Source: Segetibacter aerophilus
GTDB lineage: Bacteria > Bacteroidota > Bacteroidia > Chitinophagales > Chitinophagaceae
Assembly (NCBI RefSeq): GCF_007991655.1
Contig: NZ_BJYT01000008.1
Location: forward strand, 1-64,000
Length of the DNA: 64,000 nt
Direction of reading: 5' to 3'
Part shown: positions 30,239-39,078 of the stretch, piece by piece
How positions within the stretch are numbered: the stretch's first letter is position 1
How the letters are laid out: each line of letters opens with the position of its first letter
Made by a program: the position numbers and the translations under genes
Notes under the pieces: generated by a model
The model's database searches: none
What the model was told of the DNA's origin: nothing
Seen by the model: only the letters and a program-made list of their open reading frames with translations

Positions 30239-31303
30239 ATGTTACAAAAATTTTTGCTAACGGGCCTATGCATGGCCTCCATTTCGTCGATATACTCGCA
30301 AGACACTCTAAAAGTTTCTTCTTTTAAGTTGTCCGGATCTGTTGACGGCTATTACAGGTATAACTTTAACGAGCCTAAATCCGCTCCCTATAACAATTAT
30401 ACAAGCTTTACTAATAGCCAGAATTCTTTTGAATTGAACATGGCCTCAATTAAAGCCGAACATTCTATTGGAAAAGTTGGCTTTGTTGCAGATCTCGGCT
30501 TTGGTAGAAGAGCTGAAGAATTTTCTTATAATGATAGCAAAACAATGCAGGTTATTAAACAGGCCTATGTCACTTACTCACCTTCGTCGCATGTAAAGTT
30601 TACCATGGGAAAGTGGGCAACTCACGTTGGTTATGAATTAGTTGATGCAGCCGGCAATAGAAACTATAGCATGTCTTACATGTTTACAAATGGTCCTTTC
30701 TTTCACACCGGTCTTAGAACTGATTTTACTTTTGGTAAGTCAGGTTTTATGATAGGAGTTGCCAACCCGACCGATTATACTACCACAACTTCAACTACAA
30801 AAACGCTCATTGCTCAATTCAGCACGGGCACAAAAGACGACAAATTAAAGGCGTACCTAAACTACCAAGGATATTTTGGAGCTAAAAGAATGTCTCCCAA
30901 CGCGTCTCGTCTGAATCAGTTTGACCTTGTGGTATTAGGAACGATCAGCCCAAAATTTAGTGTTGGCTACAACGGCACTATTCAGACGGTGAAAGATGAA
31001 GAAGCAAAACAAAGTAAAAAATGGTGGGGTTCTGCTGTGTATCTTAATTACGACCCGACAAGCGCTTTTGGCTTAACATGGAGAAATGAATACTTCAACG
31101 ACGAAAAATATGGATTAAAGACAATCGGCGGTGGAGCTGATATATTTGCATCGACGCTTTCTGCAAACATTAAAATAGATAACTTTAGAATTATCCCTGA
31201 ATTCAGAATAGACAACGCATCAAAATCTATTTTTACAAAAAGCAACGGAAATTCATCCAAAGGAACGGCCGGCTTTTTATTGGCTGCAGTATATAGTTTC
31301 TAA
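30239..31303 (+). CDS. Outer-membrane porin, BBP2 (OmpL-like) family
   Basis: The 354-residue precursor has a signal peptide (MLQKFLLTGLCMASISSIYS, cleavage before Gln) and a beta-barrel body. It shows the BBP2 pattern: LSGSVDGYYRYNFNEP, GFVADLGFGRR, QAYVTYSP, FTMGKWATHVGYELVDAAGNRNYSMSYMF, and a final aromatic strand FLLAAVYSF. Genes of this type often follow amt in Bacteroidota. It likely lets ammonium or small nitrogen compounds cross the outer membrane (inference from the neighbour). Two terminators lie downstream. Confidence 0.85.
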   Translation: MLQKFLLTGLCMASISSIYSQDTLKVSSFKLSGSVDGYYRYNFNEPKSAPYNNYTSFTNSQNSFELNMASIKAEHSIGKVGFVADLGFGRRAEEFSYNDSKTMQVIKQAYVTYSPSSHVKFTMGKWATHVGYELVDAAGNRNYSMSYMFTNGPFFHTGLRTDFTFGKSGFMIGVANPTDYTTTTSTTKTLIAQFSTGTKDDKLKAYLNYQGYFGAKRMSPNASRLNQFDLVVLGTISPKFSVGYNGTIQTVKDEEAKQSKKWWGSAVYLNYDPTSAFGLTWRNEYFNDEKYGLKTIGGGADIFASTLSANIKIDNFRIIPEFRIDNASKSIFTKSNGNSSKGTAGFLLAAVYSF

Positions 31304-31381
31304 GAGATTTGAATAATTTGAGGGATCTAATCTACACAAAAAAATAATTGATTGGGTTAGTTTGTAAATTCTAGATATCGT

Positions 31382-31413
31382 AAAATCCGGGCAAGTAACA
31401 TTGACCGGATTTT
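31382..31413 (+). terminator. Terminator after the porin gene
   Basis: AAAATCCGG/CCGGATTTT with a 14-nt loop, then T-rich DNA, about 80 bp past the porin stop. Confidence 0.75.
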
Positions 31414-31455
31414 TTATGTCTATATCAAAAAATACAACGAAATAGCTTCAAACTA

Positions 31456-31484
31456 AAAAGAGGTTGCGATAAGCAACCTCTTTT
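31456..31484. terminator. Bidirectional terminator between porin and glnII
   Basis: A perfect 12-bp stem AAAAGAGGTTGC/GCAACCTCTTTT with a 5-nt loop. The A and T flanks make it work on both strands between the convergent genes. Confidence 0.85.
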
Positions 31485-31516
31485 AAATTAGAGATATTTT
31501 CAAATCAACTTAAAAC

Positions 31517-32530
31517 CTAAACAACAGCAGACTTCACAGTCTTGATAATAACAGCCGCAACTTTATAAGGATCTGCAGCAGAGTTAGGACGGCGATCTTC
31601 CAGGTATCCTTTCCAACCTCTTTCTACTGTAGCTAAAGGTATACGGATGGATGCCCCGCGATCAGAAATACCGTAAGAGAAATCATGGATAGATGCGGTT
31701 TCATGCTTACCGGTAAGACGTAAATGATTATCAGCTCCATATACTTCAATGTGCTCTTTCACAACAGGACGGAAAGCTTCACATATTTTATCGTAAGTTT
31801 CTTTGCTACCGCAAGTTCTTAAAACACCATTCGAGAAGTTAGCGTGCATACCCGAACCGTTCCAATCTAAAGCACCCAATGGTTTGCAATGCCAGTTGAT
31901 TGAAACTCCATATTTCTCACCAATTCTTTCAAGTAAATATCGAGCGATCCAAATTTCGTCACCGGCCTGTTTAGCACCTTTTGCAAAAATCTGAAACTCC
32001 CACTGGCCAGCGGCAACTTCAGCATTGATACCCTCAACGTTTAAACCAGCTTCAATACAAGCGTCCAGGTGTTCTTCAACAATGTGTCTTCCAAAAGCAT
32101 TGTTTGCACCAACGCCACAATAGTAAGGTCCTTGAGGAGCTGGGTAACCACCTTCAGGAAAACCTAAGGGTTTGTTGGTTGCAGTATCCCACAAGAAATA
32201 CTCCTGCTCGAAACCGAACCAAAAATCATTGTCATCGTCTTGAATAAGAGCACGTCCATTGCTAGGATGAGGTGTTCCGCCGGCACTCAACACTTCACAC
32301 ATTACCAGGTAAGCGTTTTTTCGTTGCGGGTCTTTCACTACGTATACTGGTTTCAAAACGCAGTCAGAAGATCCTCCTGGCGCTTGTTCGGTAGAAGAAC
32401 CGTCGAAAGACCAGTTAGGCAAATCTTCCACTTTACCACTAAAATCTTTTTCAATTTTAGTTTTGCTACGTAAGCTTTGGGTGGGCTTATAACCGTCGAG
32501 CCAGATGTACTCAAGTTTTACTAACGACAT
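31517..32530 (-). CDS. glnII: Glutamine synthetase type II
   Basis: This enzyme makes glutamine from glutamate, ammonia and ATP. The 337-residue length and the motifs LEYIWLDGY, NWSFDGSSTEQAPGGSSDC, FGFEQEYFLWD, AGQWEFQIFAKG, HANFSNG and DRGASIRIPL are those of the short, eukaryote-like GSII family, also known from rhizobia, actinomycetes and some Bacteroidota. It lacks the adenylylation site of GSI, so that control is not expected. It is convergent with the amtB-porin pair. The window also carries a GSI-like gene and a GSIII. Confidence 0.93.
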   Translation of the reverse strand: MSLVKLEYIWLDGYKPTQSLRSKTKIEKDFSGKVEDLPNWSFDGSSTEQAPGGSSDCVLKPVYVVKDPQRKNAYLVMCEVLSAGGTPHPSNGRALIQDDDNDFWFGFEQEYFLWDTATNKPLGFPEGGYPAPQGPYYCGVGANNAFGRHIVEEHLDACIEAGLNVEGINAEVAAGQWEFQIFAKGAKQAGDEIWIARYLLERIGEKYGVSINWHCKPLGALDWNGSGMHANFSNGVLRTCGSKETYDKICEAFRPVVKEHIEVYGADNHLRLTGKHETASIHDFSYGISDRGASIRIPLATVERGWKGYLEDRRPNSAADPYKVAAVIIKTVKSAVV

Positions 32531-32733
32531 AAAGAGTTTAAGTTAGAAATTATAAATTTTTAAACAATTCTGGTGCGAATTTAATAAAAATAAAAGAAAA
32601 AGAGATTTTTTCTGCAAATACCCTCCTTAATTTTCCTTTAAGCTGAATAAGTAAAACAAATAAAAATAATTTTAATATGTTTGAGGATTGTTGTTGTTCG
32701 GCAAAATCTAAAGCCGAATAAAGAGATGAAAGT

Positions 32734-32758
32734 AACAGTGTGTGACACAACGATGTTG
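32734..32758 (-). repeat. Dispersed repeat, copy 8 (TG variant)
   Basis: The minus strand reads CAACATCGTTGTGTCACACA and then CTGTTAC, so the 3' CTTGTAC is changed. It lies in the 297-bp gap upstream of glnII, which is otherwise featureless. Confidence 0.65.
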
Positions 32759-32827
32759 AGGAAAGTTGAAAAGCGGAATTCAAAAAAAGGTTGTAGTCTT
32801 TTACATTGCCTCAACAAATTGAATGGT

Positions 32828-33676
32828 TTAATCAATAATAGAACGACAAATGAAATCGGGGATAATTCCCGATGCGTTGATTTGCTGCTGGGCATTTTCC
32901 TCGCTTGTGTTGCCAGAAAGTACGAGCGTAGTTTTAATACCAAATTTGTTACCTCCCAAAATATCAGTATTCAGGTTATCGCCCACCATTAGAATTTCTT
33001 TTTTAGTGAATGGACCTAGTCGTTGCTTCAGCCTGTTATAACTATAGGTGAACATTTGCGTATCAGGCTTGCCAAAGTGGATGAACTTCTTGTTCAACAT
33101 GCTCTCAACCAAACGGGCAATACCACCAGTTGCAACTGCTACATCATTTTTAGAAACGGGGTAGAGTTTGTCGGAGTTAGCGACAATGATAGGTATGTTT
33201 TTACGCCTAAGCAGGTTTACAGTTTTATTGATTTCGGTGTTCCAATCGAAGCCTTCATCGTCGAGAAAAACGAATGCTGAAATGTCTTTGACGTTGTTAA
33301 GATCAACGTCTTTAACAGCAATGTGCTCGAGCCCCGATTGAAGAATATAGTGGGCGGAATTTTCAGTGCCGAGATAAGCAATTTTGCCCTCGGTAATTTT
33401 GTGCTGTAAAAAGTGCTTAGCCATCATTCCGGAAGTAATCACTTCATAGGTTTCAAAACCATGAAGGCCCTGCTTCGCAAAACTGGCAATCTGCTGCTCC
33501 TGGCTACGCGACGCATCATTGGTGAGTATGCGTATGGCAATCCCTTTTTCTCGCAACTTGGCAATGGTGTCTTGCACGCCGTCGATCAATCCCTTGTAAT
33601 TTTTTAAAACTCCGTAAGAGTCCAAGAAAACAGCTCTGAATTTTTCTGCCAGCGGTAAAAAAGGTTGTATTTCCAT
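32828..33676 (-). CDS. HAD-superfamily class IIA hydrolase (TIGR01459-like)
   Basis: The 282-residue protein opens the HAD core with FLDSYGVLKNYKGLIDGV and goes on with ILTNDASRS (motif II), a NagD-type C2 cap and GDNLNTDILGGNKFGI (motif IV). The nucleophile Asp19 is present, but the second motif-I Asp, the usual acid/base, is Tyr21. TIGR01459 relatives also lack it, which leaves their activity open. It starts 11 bp after the end of the kinase-like gene, same strand, and is probably co-transcribed with it. The substrate is likely a phosphorylated small metabolite (inference). Confidence 0.82.
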   Translation of the reverse strand: MEIQPFLPLAEKFRAVFLDSYGVLKNYKGLIDGVQDTIAKLREKGIAIRILTNDASRSQEQQIASFAKQGLHGFETYEVITSGMMAKHFLQHKITEGKIAYLGTENSAHYILQSGLEHIAVKDVDLNNVKDISAFVFLDDEGFDWNTEINKTVNLLRRKNIPIIVANSDKLYPVSKNDVAVATGGIARLVESMLNKKFIHFGKPDTQMFTYSYNRLKQRLGPFTKKEILMVGDNLNTDILGGNKFGIKTTLVLSGNTSEENAQQQINASGIIPDFICRSIID

Positions 33677-33687
33677 CGATAGTAAGG

Positions 33688-34731
33688 TTAGAGATTTAAA
33701 GCTTTTAAAATGATGTCTGCATTAAATTCTTTTTCAATTGAAGGCAGGTAAATTTCGTACGCTTCTTTCTGGAGTTTGATTGCAAATAATTCATGGAAAA
33801 AGAAACGGCCGTCTTTGATGACGTAGTTTAAAATAAAGAAGCGATAAGCTTCCTTTAAAAACCTGACTTCTGCTTCTTTCAATGGATATACTTCGTGATA
33901 AGCTTTTATAAAAAATAAGAAGCGTTCTTCCATTAATGGACCGATATAATAACTGAAAGCAGTGCGGTCGCCGACGTCTGAAACAACACGACTTAAAAAA
34001 TAAAAGTCCAGCATGCGGGACCCCATTCTAAACCAGTCGTAATCCCAGCGGGAATATAATCGTAAGGAAGATGTGACTGAGAAGTTTCCGATGTTCCAGT
34101 CAACAAACACAGGTATTTTGTCAAAGTTGGGTGACTTTAGTATTTGAGTGTTTTGGAGAAATATTTCCGAATGCTCTTTTATTTCATCCAGGTGCATGCG
34201 ATGTTCAAAGCGGCCTTCTTCTGTTTCAATAATCTGTAACAAATGGTCAATATCAGTCTTCAGCGTTTTAGAAGACGGCGGAAGTGTATTGCGTGTATTA
34301 TGACAAGCCTTATGAAACAGCGCAAGTTGAACTGCAAGTTTTACGATTTGACTTTCGTCTAAGCGCTTCGGAAGTCTTTTCTTAATTGCAATTGGCCGGT
34401 AAAAGACGACCCAGGCATCTAAGATTTCATCCTTGTAGCGGTAAACAAAAAGGTTTTTTCCTTTTGCAAGTGCGCGGGCCAGGAAGTTTTCAAAAGGGGC
34501 CGGCAGGTTATTAGAAAGCGTATCTATTATGCTGTGATCCTCTACAAAATGTTCAAACCGGCCGAAGTAAGACATTTTAGCAATAATGAAATTGCCATCA
34601 GTAAAAGTTACCCTGTACACATGGTTGGTAGAAACTTTTGCGCTAATGTCAACTATTCGTATGATCTCTCGGGTATCATCATATGCTTTCCACGCTTCTT
34701 CAATAATCGCTGTAAAATCTATAAAAGGCAT
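33688..34731 (-). CDS. APH/choline-kinase-fold phosphotransferase
   Basis: This 347-residue protein has the kinase-like pattern: HVYRVTFTDGNFIIAKMSYFG (phosphate loop and Lys), a helical insert, the catalytic loop FVDWNIGNFSV (Asp and Asn) and the metal Asp in SRWDYDWFRMG. Such proteins phosphorylate small hydroxyl compounds. I place the start at 34731 (MPFIDFTAIIEEAW). The frame stays open to 34827, but that extra N-terminus is encoded by a dispersed intergenic repeat, so it is not genuine. It lies between the glutamine-synthetase-like gene and the HAD hydrolase, all leftward. Confidence 0.8.
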   Translation of the reverse strand: MPFIDFTAIIEEAWKAYDDTREIIRIVDISAKVSTNHVYRVTFTDGNFIIAKMSYFGRFEHFVEDHSIIDTLSNNLPAPFENFLARALAKGKNLFVYRYKDEILDAWVVFYRPIAIKKRLPKRLDESQIVKLAVQLALFHKACHNTRNTLPPSSKTLKTDIDHLLQIIETEEGRFEHRMHLDEIKEHSEIFLQNTQILKSPNFDKIPVFVDWNIGNFSVTSSLRLYSRWDYDWFRMGSRMLDFYFLSRVVSDVGDRTAFSYYIGPLMEERFLFFIKAYHEVYPLKEAEVRFLKEAYRFFILNYVIKDGRFFFHELFAIKLQKEAYEIYLPSIEKEFNADIILKALNL

Positions 34732-34797
34732 ATCAGTAAATGAGACTGATTTTGTGTGATTAATTTTTATGTTACCGGCAGTTGCTCTTTGTAGCGT

Positions 34798-34821
34798 CAT
34801 CGTTGTGTCACTCACTTGTAC
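34798..34821 (+). repeat. Dispersed repeat, copy 9 (TG variant)
   Basis: A complete copy, identical to copy 4 (CATC plus the 20-mer). It lies just upstream of the kinase-like gene. Confidence 0.8.
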
Positions 34822-34870
34822 TGTCAATTGTTAGTTGTGAGATGTGAGTAAAAGAAACCTACTTGTTCCA

Positions 34871-34899
34871 CCACTCACCACTGACTACTCACCACTCAC
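34871..34899 (-). repeat. GTGAGTGG-type repeat at a stop codon
   Basis: On the minus strand it begins GTGAGTGGTGAGTAG directly after the TAG of the glutamine-synthetase-like gene. It matches the stretch at the hemE stop in most positions. Confidence 0.6.
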
Positions 34900-36258
34900 C
34901 TAAACAATTTCAAAGTAACGCTTCAATTCCCAATCAGTAACCTTTTGTGTAAACTGTTTCCATTCCCATTCTCTTGTTTTGATAAAATGGTCGACAAAGC
35001 CTGCTCCAAACAGTTTATCCGGAAGGTCACTGGCTTTCATTGCATCTGTGGCTTCTTTTAATGTTTTAGGAAATTGCTGGTTCAATTCGTTCGCATATTC
35101 ATTTCCCTTTGTGCTGGCAGTATCAAGAGATAGTTTGTTTTCAATTCCATACAAGCCACTTGCAAGACTCGCTGCGAGGGAGAGGTACGGGTTTGCATCT
35201 GCTCCGGGTACTCTCGTTTCAAGACGCATAGAATTACTGTTGTGATTAATCACACGTAAAGCAGTAGTCCTGTTCTCCATCCCCCAACTCACAGATGTCG
35301 ATGCCCAGGCTCCTTCAACATATCTTTTGTAACTGTTTACGGTCGGAGCATACATTGGTAAAATGTGGGGCAAACAATATAATTGGCCTGCTACATAGTG
35401 CTTCAGCAACTCGCTCATTCTGTTCTCATCCGCGTCATCATAAAACAAGTTCGTATTCTTCTCTACGTTCCATAAGCTTTGATGTATATGTCCACTACAA
35501 CCAGGAAAGTCACTACTCCATTTAGCCATAAAACAAGCCATTAAATTGTGACCTGACGCGATTTCTTTTACCGAAGATTTGAACAAAACTGCGCGATCAG
35601 CAGCTTCCAAAATATCTGTATAGTCAATAGCAGCTTCACACACACCATCACCGGTTTCTGTATGCAAACCTTCAAGCGGTATTTTAAATTGTTGAAGGAG
35701 TTTAAAGAGATCGTTATAGAATTCTTTATTCTGCGATAAGCGGAGGATAGAATAACCGAACATGCCAGTTGTAAAAGGCTCGGGGTTAAAATAGTTTTTG
35801 CCTTTAAGAGATTGGGATGTTTCGCTGAAGTTAAACCATTCGAATTCTTTAGCAAACTGCGGATTAAAACCTTGATCCAAACATTGTTGTCTTACCCGCT
35901 TTAAAAGTGTGCGCGGACATGCAGCGCTAACATCTTTTGAGTTACTGAAGTCTGCAAGAAAAAAGGGGGTATTATCATCCCAGGGAATATTGCGAAGGGT
36001 ATCGACGTCAATAGTCGCGATTGCGTCTGGGTAGCCGGTGTGCCAGCCACTCACACTTGTGTTGTCATAAACCACATCATTTATATCCCAACCGAAAATC
36101 ACGTTACAAAATCCCAGGCCTTCCTCTAATCCTTTCAGCAGTTTTGCTTTGCTAATAATCTTTCCCCTAACAACTCCATCAATATCTGTTACTGCAAATT
36201 TTATTTTATCTGTTTCCAGGTTTTCAATTCTTTGTTTCCAATTTATTTCATCTGGCAT
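34900..36258 (-). CDS. Glutamine synthetase family protein (GSI-like ligase)
   Basis: The 452 residues have the GSI beta-grasp N-domain and catalytic domain: FAVTDIDGVVRGK, FAKEFEWFNF, LHTETGDGVCEAAIDY, CSGHIHQSLW and ENRTTALRVI-MRLETRVPGADANPYL. The adenylylation loop and several GSI core motifs are absent. It is therefore more likely a gamma-glutamyl ligase for an amine (PuuA/GlnT/FluG-like) than the housekeeping enzyme. It is followed leftward by a kinase-like and a HAD gene, which suggests a small pathway that glutamylates and phosphorylates or dephosphorylates an unknown compound. Confidence 0.85.
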   Translation of the reverse strand: MPDEINWKQRIENLETDKIKFAVTDIDGVVRGKIISKAKLLKGLEEGLGFCNVIFGWDINDVVYDNTSVSGWHTGYPDAIATIDVDTLRNIPWDDNTPFFLADFSNSKDVSAACPRTLLKRVRQQCLDQGFNPQFAKEFEWFNFSETSQSLKGKNYFNPEPFTTGMFGYSILRLSQNKEFYNDLFKLLQQFKIPLEGLHTETGDGVCEAAIDYTDILEAADRAVLFKSSVKEIASGHNLMACFMAKWSSDFPGCSGHIHQSLWNVEKNTNLFYDDADENRMSELLKHYVAGQLYCLPHILPMYAPTVNSYKRYVEGAWASTSVSWGMENRTTALRVINHNSNSMRLETRVPGADANPYLSLAASLASGLYGIENKLSLDTASTKGNEYANELNQQFPKTLKEATDAMKASDLPDKLFGAGFVDHFIKTREWEWKQFTQKVTDWELKRYFEIV

Positions 36259-36424
36259 GGCACCTCCGGTTTGTTAAATAAATCATTATAGTGAAAGTAA
36301 AGATCAAGGTAATTTTTGATTTCCACTCAAATATGGAAGGTGGTATTTTCAGCAAAGAGATAGGAAAAATGAAAAAAGACGTGTCAACTTGTTCAACTAA
36401 GAGTCTGCAGAAATCCAGAAATCA

Positions 36425-36453
36425 AAAGCACCAGCAGACGCTGCTGGTGCTTT
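36425..36453 (-). terminator. Terminator of the SLOG-SLATT gene
   Basis: A perfect 13-bp stem AAAGCACCAGCAG/CTGCTGGTGCTTT with loop ACG, 49 bp past the stop of the leftward gene. The A/T flanks are short on both sides. Confidence 0.8.
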
Positions 36454-36501
36454 ATTTAGTTTTGATCTATTTAGCATAAAAAACCAAAAAGGAGAAAATT
36501 A

Positions 36502-38625
36502 TTAAATGGGTCCAGCAGGCTGAGGCTTTTCTTTTTGCATTTCAGAATCTGTATTCTCTTCTTCAGGCTCCGCTTCAGCGTCAACAGCCTCTTCCTGTTC
36601 TTTTACAGTTCCATCTGCCGATATAATTGTTTTTCCAATTTCGGTTTCCAGCGGTTGCTGGTTCTCTTCAATTTCTGCCTTTCGAATAACTTCCGGCTGT
36701 CCTGCCTCACCCTCCTTTTTTGATGTCGCTTCTTCCCTCGCGATTATCTCCGCAGGAGGCGAGGCACTTTTACTAAACGGCCCCTCTTGCGTAACTTTTG
36801 TTGCATCTTCCTCTTTTCCTGTTTTTTCATATTTCTTCTGACTGTCTCTCAGTTCTGCGAGAGCGTTTTGCATTTGTTGGATCCATCCATCAAGTTCACT
36901 TTGCAGCACTTGTTCAGTATGCTCAACCAACGAGTCTATGTTTTTTTGATCAGACTGTTCTTCTGACGACAGTGCGTTCCACCAGGCTTTTACATTTGAC
37001 AAGTCGGTCGACGACTGGTTATACTTCATCAACGTACGTTCTGTTTGTTTATAGCCAAGAAATGTGGCGAATGCTCCCACCAACGAAGTTGTTACAGCAA
37101 TCCACACCTCAAAACCTACTGCGGCAAGAAAACTTCCTACGCCGCCTATGATAAATGTTAACCATGACAGTAAATTTAGTTGTCGTTCCAGCCCTATTGT
37201 TTTCTTCCTATAGAACTCTGCCTGGTCATTTAACCTGATGGTAATATACCTGTCGGGAACGAGGTAACTAAATCCATCATCCTTACCATCTCCTTCACCA
37301 GAAAATATGTTTGCCGGCAAGGACTTATCTTTTTCATCCTTGTTGTAAGGTTTTAGCGCGGAAGAATTTACTTCCGTTCTCATAGTTCTTCTTGTGATGT
37401 CTTCTATGCGTTGCGCTAACTGTTGTTCGGGCTTTTCGTTGTAGTACATGGCTCTTGTACGATACCTGAATATTTCACGCTTTATAGACTCGGCTCCCGC
37501 GCGCAAGAGCAGCCACTTGGAGCCTTGCTTAAACCTATTGGCCGCGGTAACTAATACAGTTAGCAGTATTGGAATAAATATCAATACATAATGTAGCAGC
37601 CACCAGGCATACTGTTTCGTCTTCCATAAATTATCTGCTGACAAGAGGCGACTTGGTTCGTTTAGATCGGGCGGAGCAAAAACCTGCTGAGAGATAACTA
37701 ATACTGTACTAAACACGCCAAAAAACAAAATGCTTAACTGCATTCTGTTAAACGTCTTCTGCTGCAGCTTCGCATTGTAATCGTAATACGCAAAAGTGTC
37801 CCACGCTTGCATTAGAACATTGTCAATTCCCAGTTCTCTAATGATTAATCTTTCAATGCCTTTAACAGGTTTCGTCAAATTATGGAAGTGCAGTTCTCCG
37901 TCGGCAATGATTTCTGCAATCACGGGGTCTTCTTTCAATGGATCTTTTCTTTCTGCTGCAGCAACAATTTCGTCCGCCACTCCACCACTTCCCTTTATAA
38001 TAATAAGTGGAAGGTTTTGACGAACAGCCCTTAAGACTTCTTGTTTCGCAATGGGCCCTCCACCAGCTAAAATCGCAATTGCAGGAACTATGTTACTCTT
38101 TGATTTTGGAGCGTCCTGGCTATTGCCTATGCTGTCAGAAGGAGTGGCAAGGGCTTGCGCTAACTTAAACATTAACGATGTTTCACTTCCCCTTTTATCG
38201 CCTTCTACAAAAATAAAATGGGAGTGATTTGGTTCAAGTAATGAAATATCAGGTTGATTAGTTTGATCTTTTATTGCACCAAAAGGCGCAATTCCTATAA
38301 TTGATGTTTTATAGCCTCTTGCTGCCACACCTTCACCCATCATTGATGTTATGCCTTTCCCCGAACCTGAGTCTATAATTACCGCACTTGCTTCAACTGC
38401 TGCCCGGGCAATCCCAAGCCCAAATAATTGGGTGAGCCTGTTTGTATCCGTCGCTTCCAATTCATCTGCTCCACCTAAAACCAATATCACTTTCGTATAA
38501 GGAATGAGATTGTCGAGTTTACCAACAATCGCTGTTACGCTCGTATTACTTTGTACCAGAAGAGCCGTTGCGCTATTATTATTGTCGAACTTGATTATTT
38601 GACTTTCTACGCTATTGTTACTCAT
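36502..38625 (-). CDS. TRPM-like SLOG (LSDAT) sensor fused to a four-helix SLATT/DUF4231-type membrane region
   Basis: The 707-residue protein has three parts. Residues 43-215 form a Rossmannoid SLOG domain of the LSDAT type: VILVLGGADEL, VIIDSGSGKGITSMMGEG, FIFVEGDKRGSETSLMFKLA, AILAGGGPIAKQEVLRAV and LIIIKGSGGVADEI. It is related to the N-terminal nucleotide-sensing domain of TRPM channels. Residues 280-540 hold two pairs of transmembrane helices (about 294-316/341-362 and 487-505/507-524), each followed by an amphipathic helix, as in SLATT/DUF4231 domains. The last 100 residues are a Glu-rich, disordered tail. SLOG-SLATT fusions have been predicted by comparative genomics to be nucleotide-activated, pore-forming defence effectors; that role is inferred here. 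It stands alone, with its own terminator and no recognisable defence neighbours. Confidence 0.78.
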   Translation of the reverse strand: MSNNSVESQIIKFDNNNSATALLVQSNTSVTAIVGKLDNLIPYTKVILVLGGADELEATDTNRLTQLFGLGIARAAVEASAVIIDSGSGKGITSMMGEGVAARGYKTSIIGIAPFGAIKDQTNQPDISLLEPNHSHFIFVEGDKRGSETSLMFKLAQALATPSDSIGNSQDAPKSKSNIVPAIAILAGGGPIAKQEVLRAVRQNLPLIIIKGSGGVADEIVAAAERKDPLKEDPVIAEIIADGELHFHNLTKPVKGIERLIIRELGIDNVLMQAWDTFAYYDYNAKLQQKTFNRMQLSILFFGVFSTVLVISQQVFAPPDLNEPSRLLSADNLWKTKQYAWWLLHYVLIFIPILLTVLVTAANRFKQGSKWLLLRAGAESIKREIFRYRTRAMYYNEKPEQQLAQRIEDITRRTMRTEVNSSALKPYNKDEKDKSLPANIFSGEGDGKDDGFSYLVPDRYITIRLNDQAEFYRKKTIGLERQLNLLSWLTFIIGGVGSFLAAVGFEVWIAVTTSLVGAFATFLGYKQTERTLMKYNQSSTDLSNVKAWWNALSSEEQSDQKNIDSLVEHTEQVLQSELDGWIQQMQNALAELRDSQKKYEKTGKEEDATKVTQEGPFSKSASPPAEIIAREEATSKKEGEAGQPEVIRKAEIEENQQPLETEIGKTIISADGTVKEQEEAVDAEAEPEEENTDSEMQKEKPQPAGPI

Positions 38626-39078
38626 GCTTCATGTGGTTTTATTACTAGTGCTGGAATCGATCCTTTAACTTAAACATTAATCCCCGCTTTTGCAAATATT
38701 GAAACAGTTGGAACTCAGGTCTGTATGTTTTCTTGCCCGACTAATTGTACAAGTATTATTGTTGGAAAGTTGCGGTAAAAGAACTGCAGGTGCAGCAGGG
38801 AGTTATGCAAGTATCCCTGTTGGATATAAGCACAAAAAACATGGGAAATAGAATTTTACTATCTTACGCCCGCTAATAAATTTTCTTGACATTCCTGGAA
38901 ATACATATTATTTCTTTCAAATCACCAGGTATTTTATCATGTCTTATACCTGTTATCACTACTGTTACATCAACCCTTTAGGGGTTGTACTTCATCATAT
39001 TACCAGTGGGCATTTAGTTGCTATAACGAGCTTCAGGTGTTCTCTATTTAAAAATTATTTATTCCAAAAACAAGGTTC
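38626..39078. other. 453-bp spacer upstream of thrA
   Basis: No gene is supported. A short hairpin CAACCC/GGGTTG (38971-38987) lies about 95 bp before thrA. An unstopped frame from an ATG at 38939 runs some 50 codons into the thrA start, but it is not rich in Thr or Ile codons, so a classical attenuator leader is not visible. No dispersed repeat is present. Confidence 0.4.

Noticed and set aside
32638-32992. Overlapping frames on both strands near 32.6-33 kb
   Set aside because: They cover repeat copy 8 and the antisense of the HAD gene; no consistent protein character.
36291-36479. 62-codon plus-strand frame upstream of the GS-like gene
   Set aside because: Its last third is a terminator hairpin; composition looks random.
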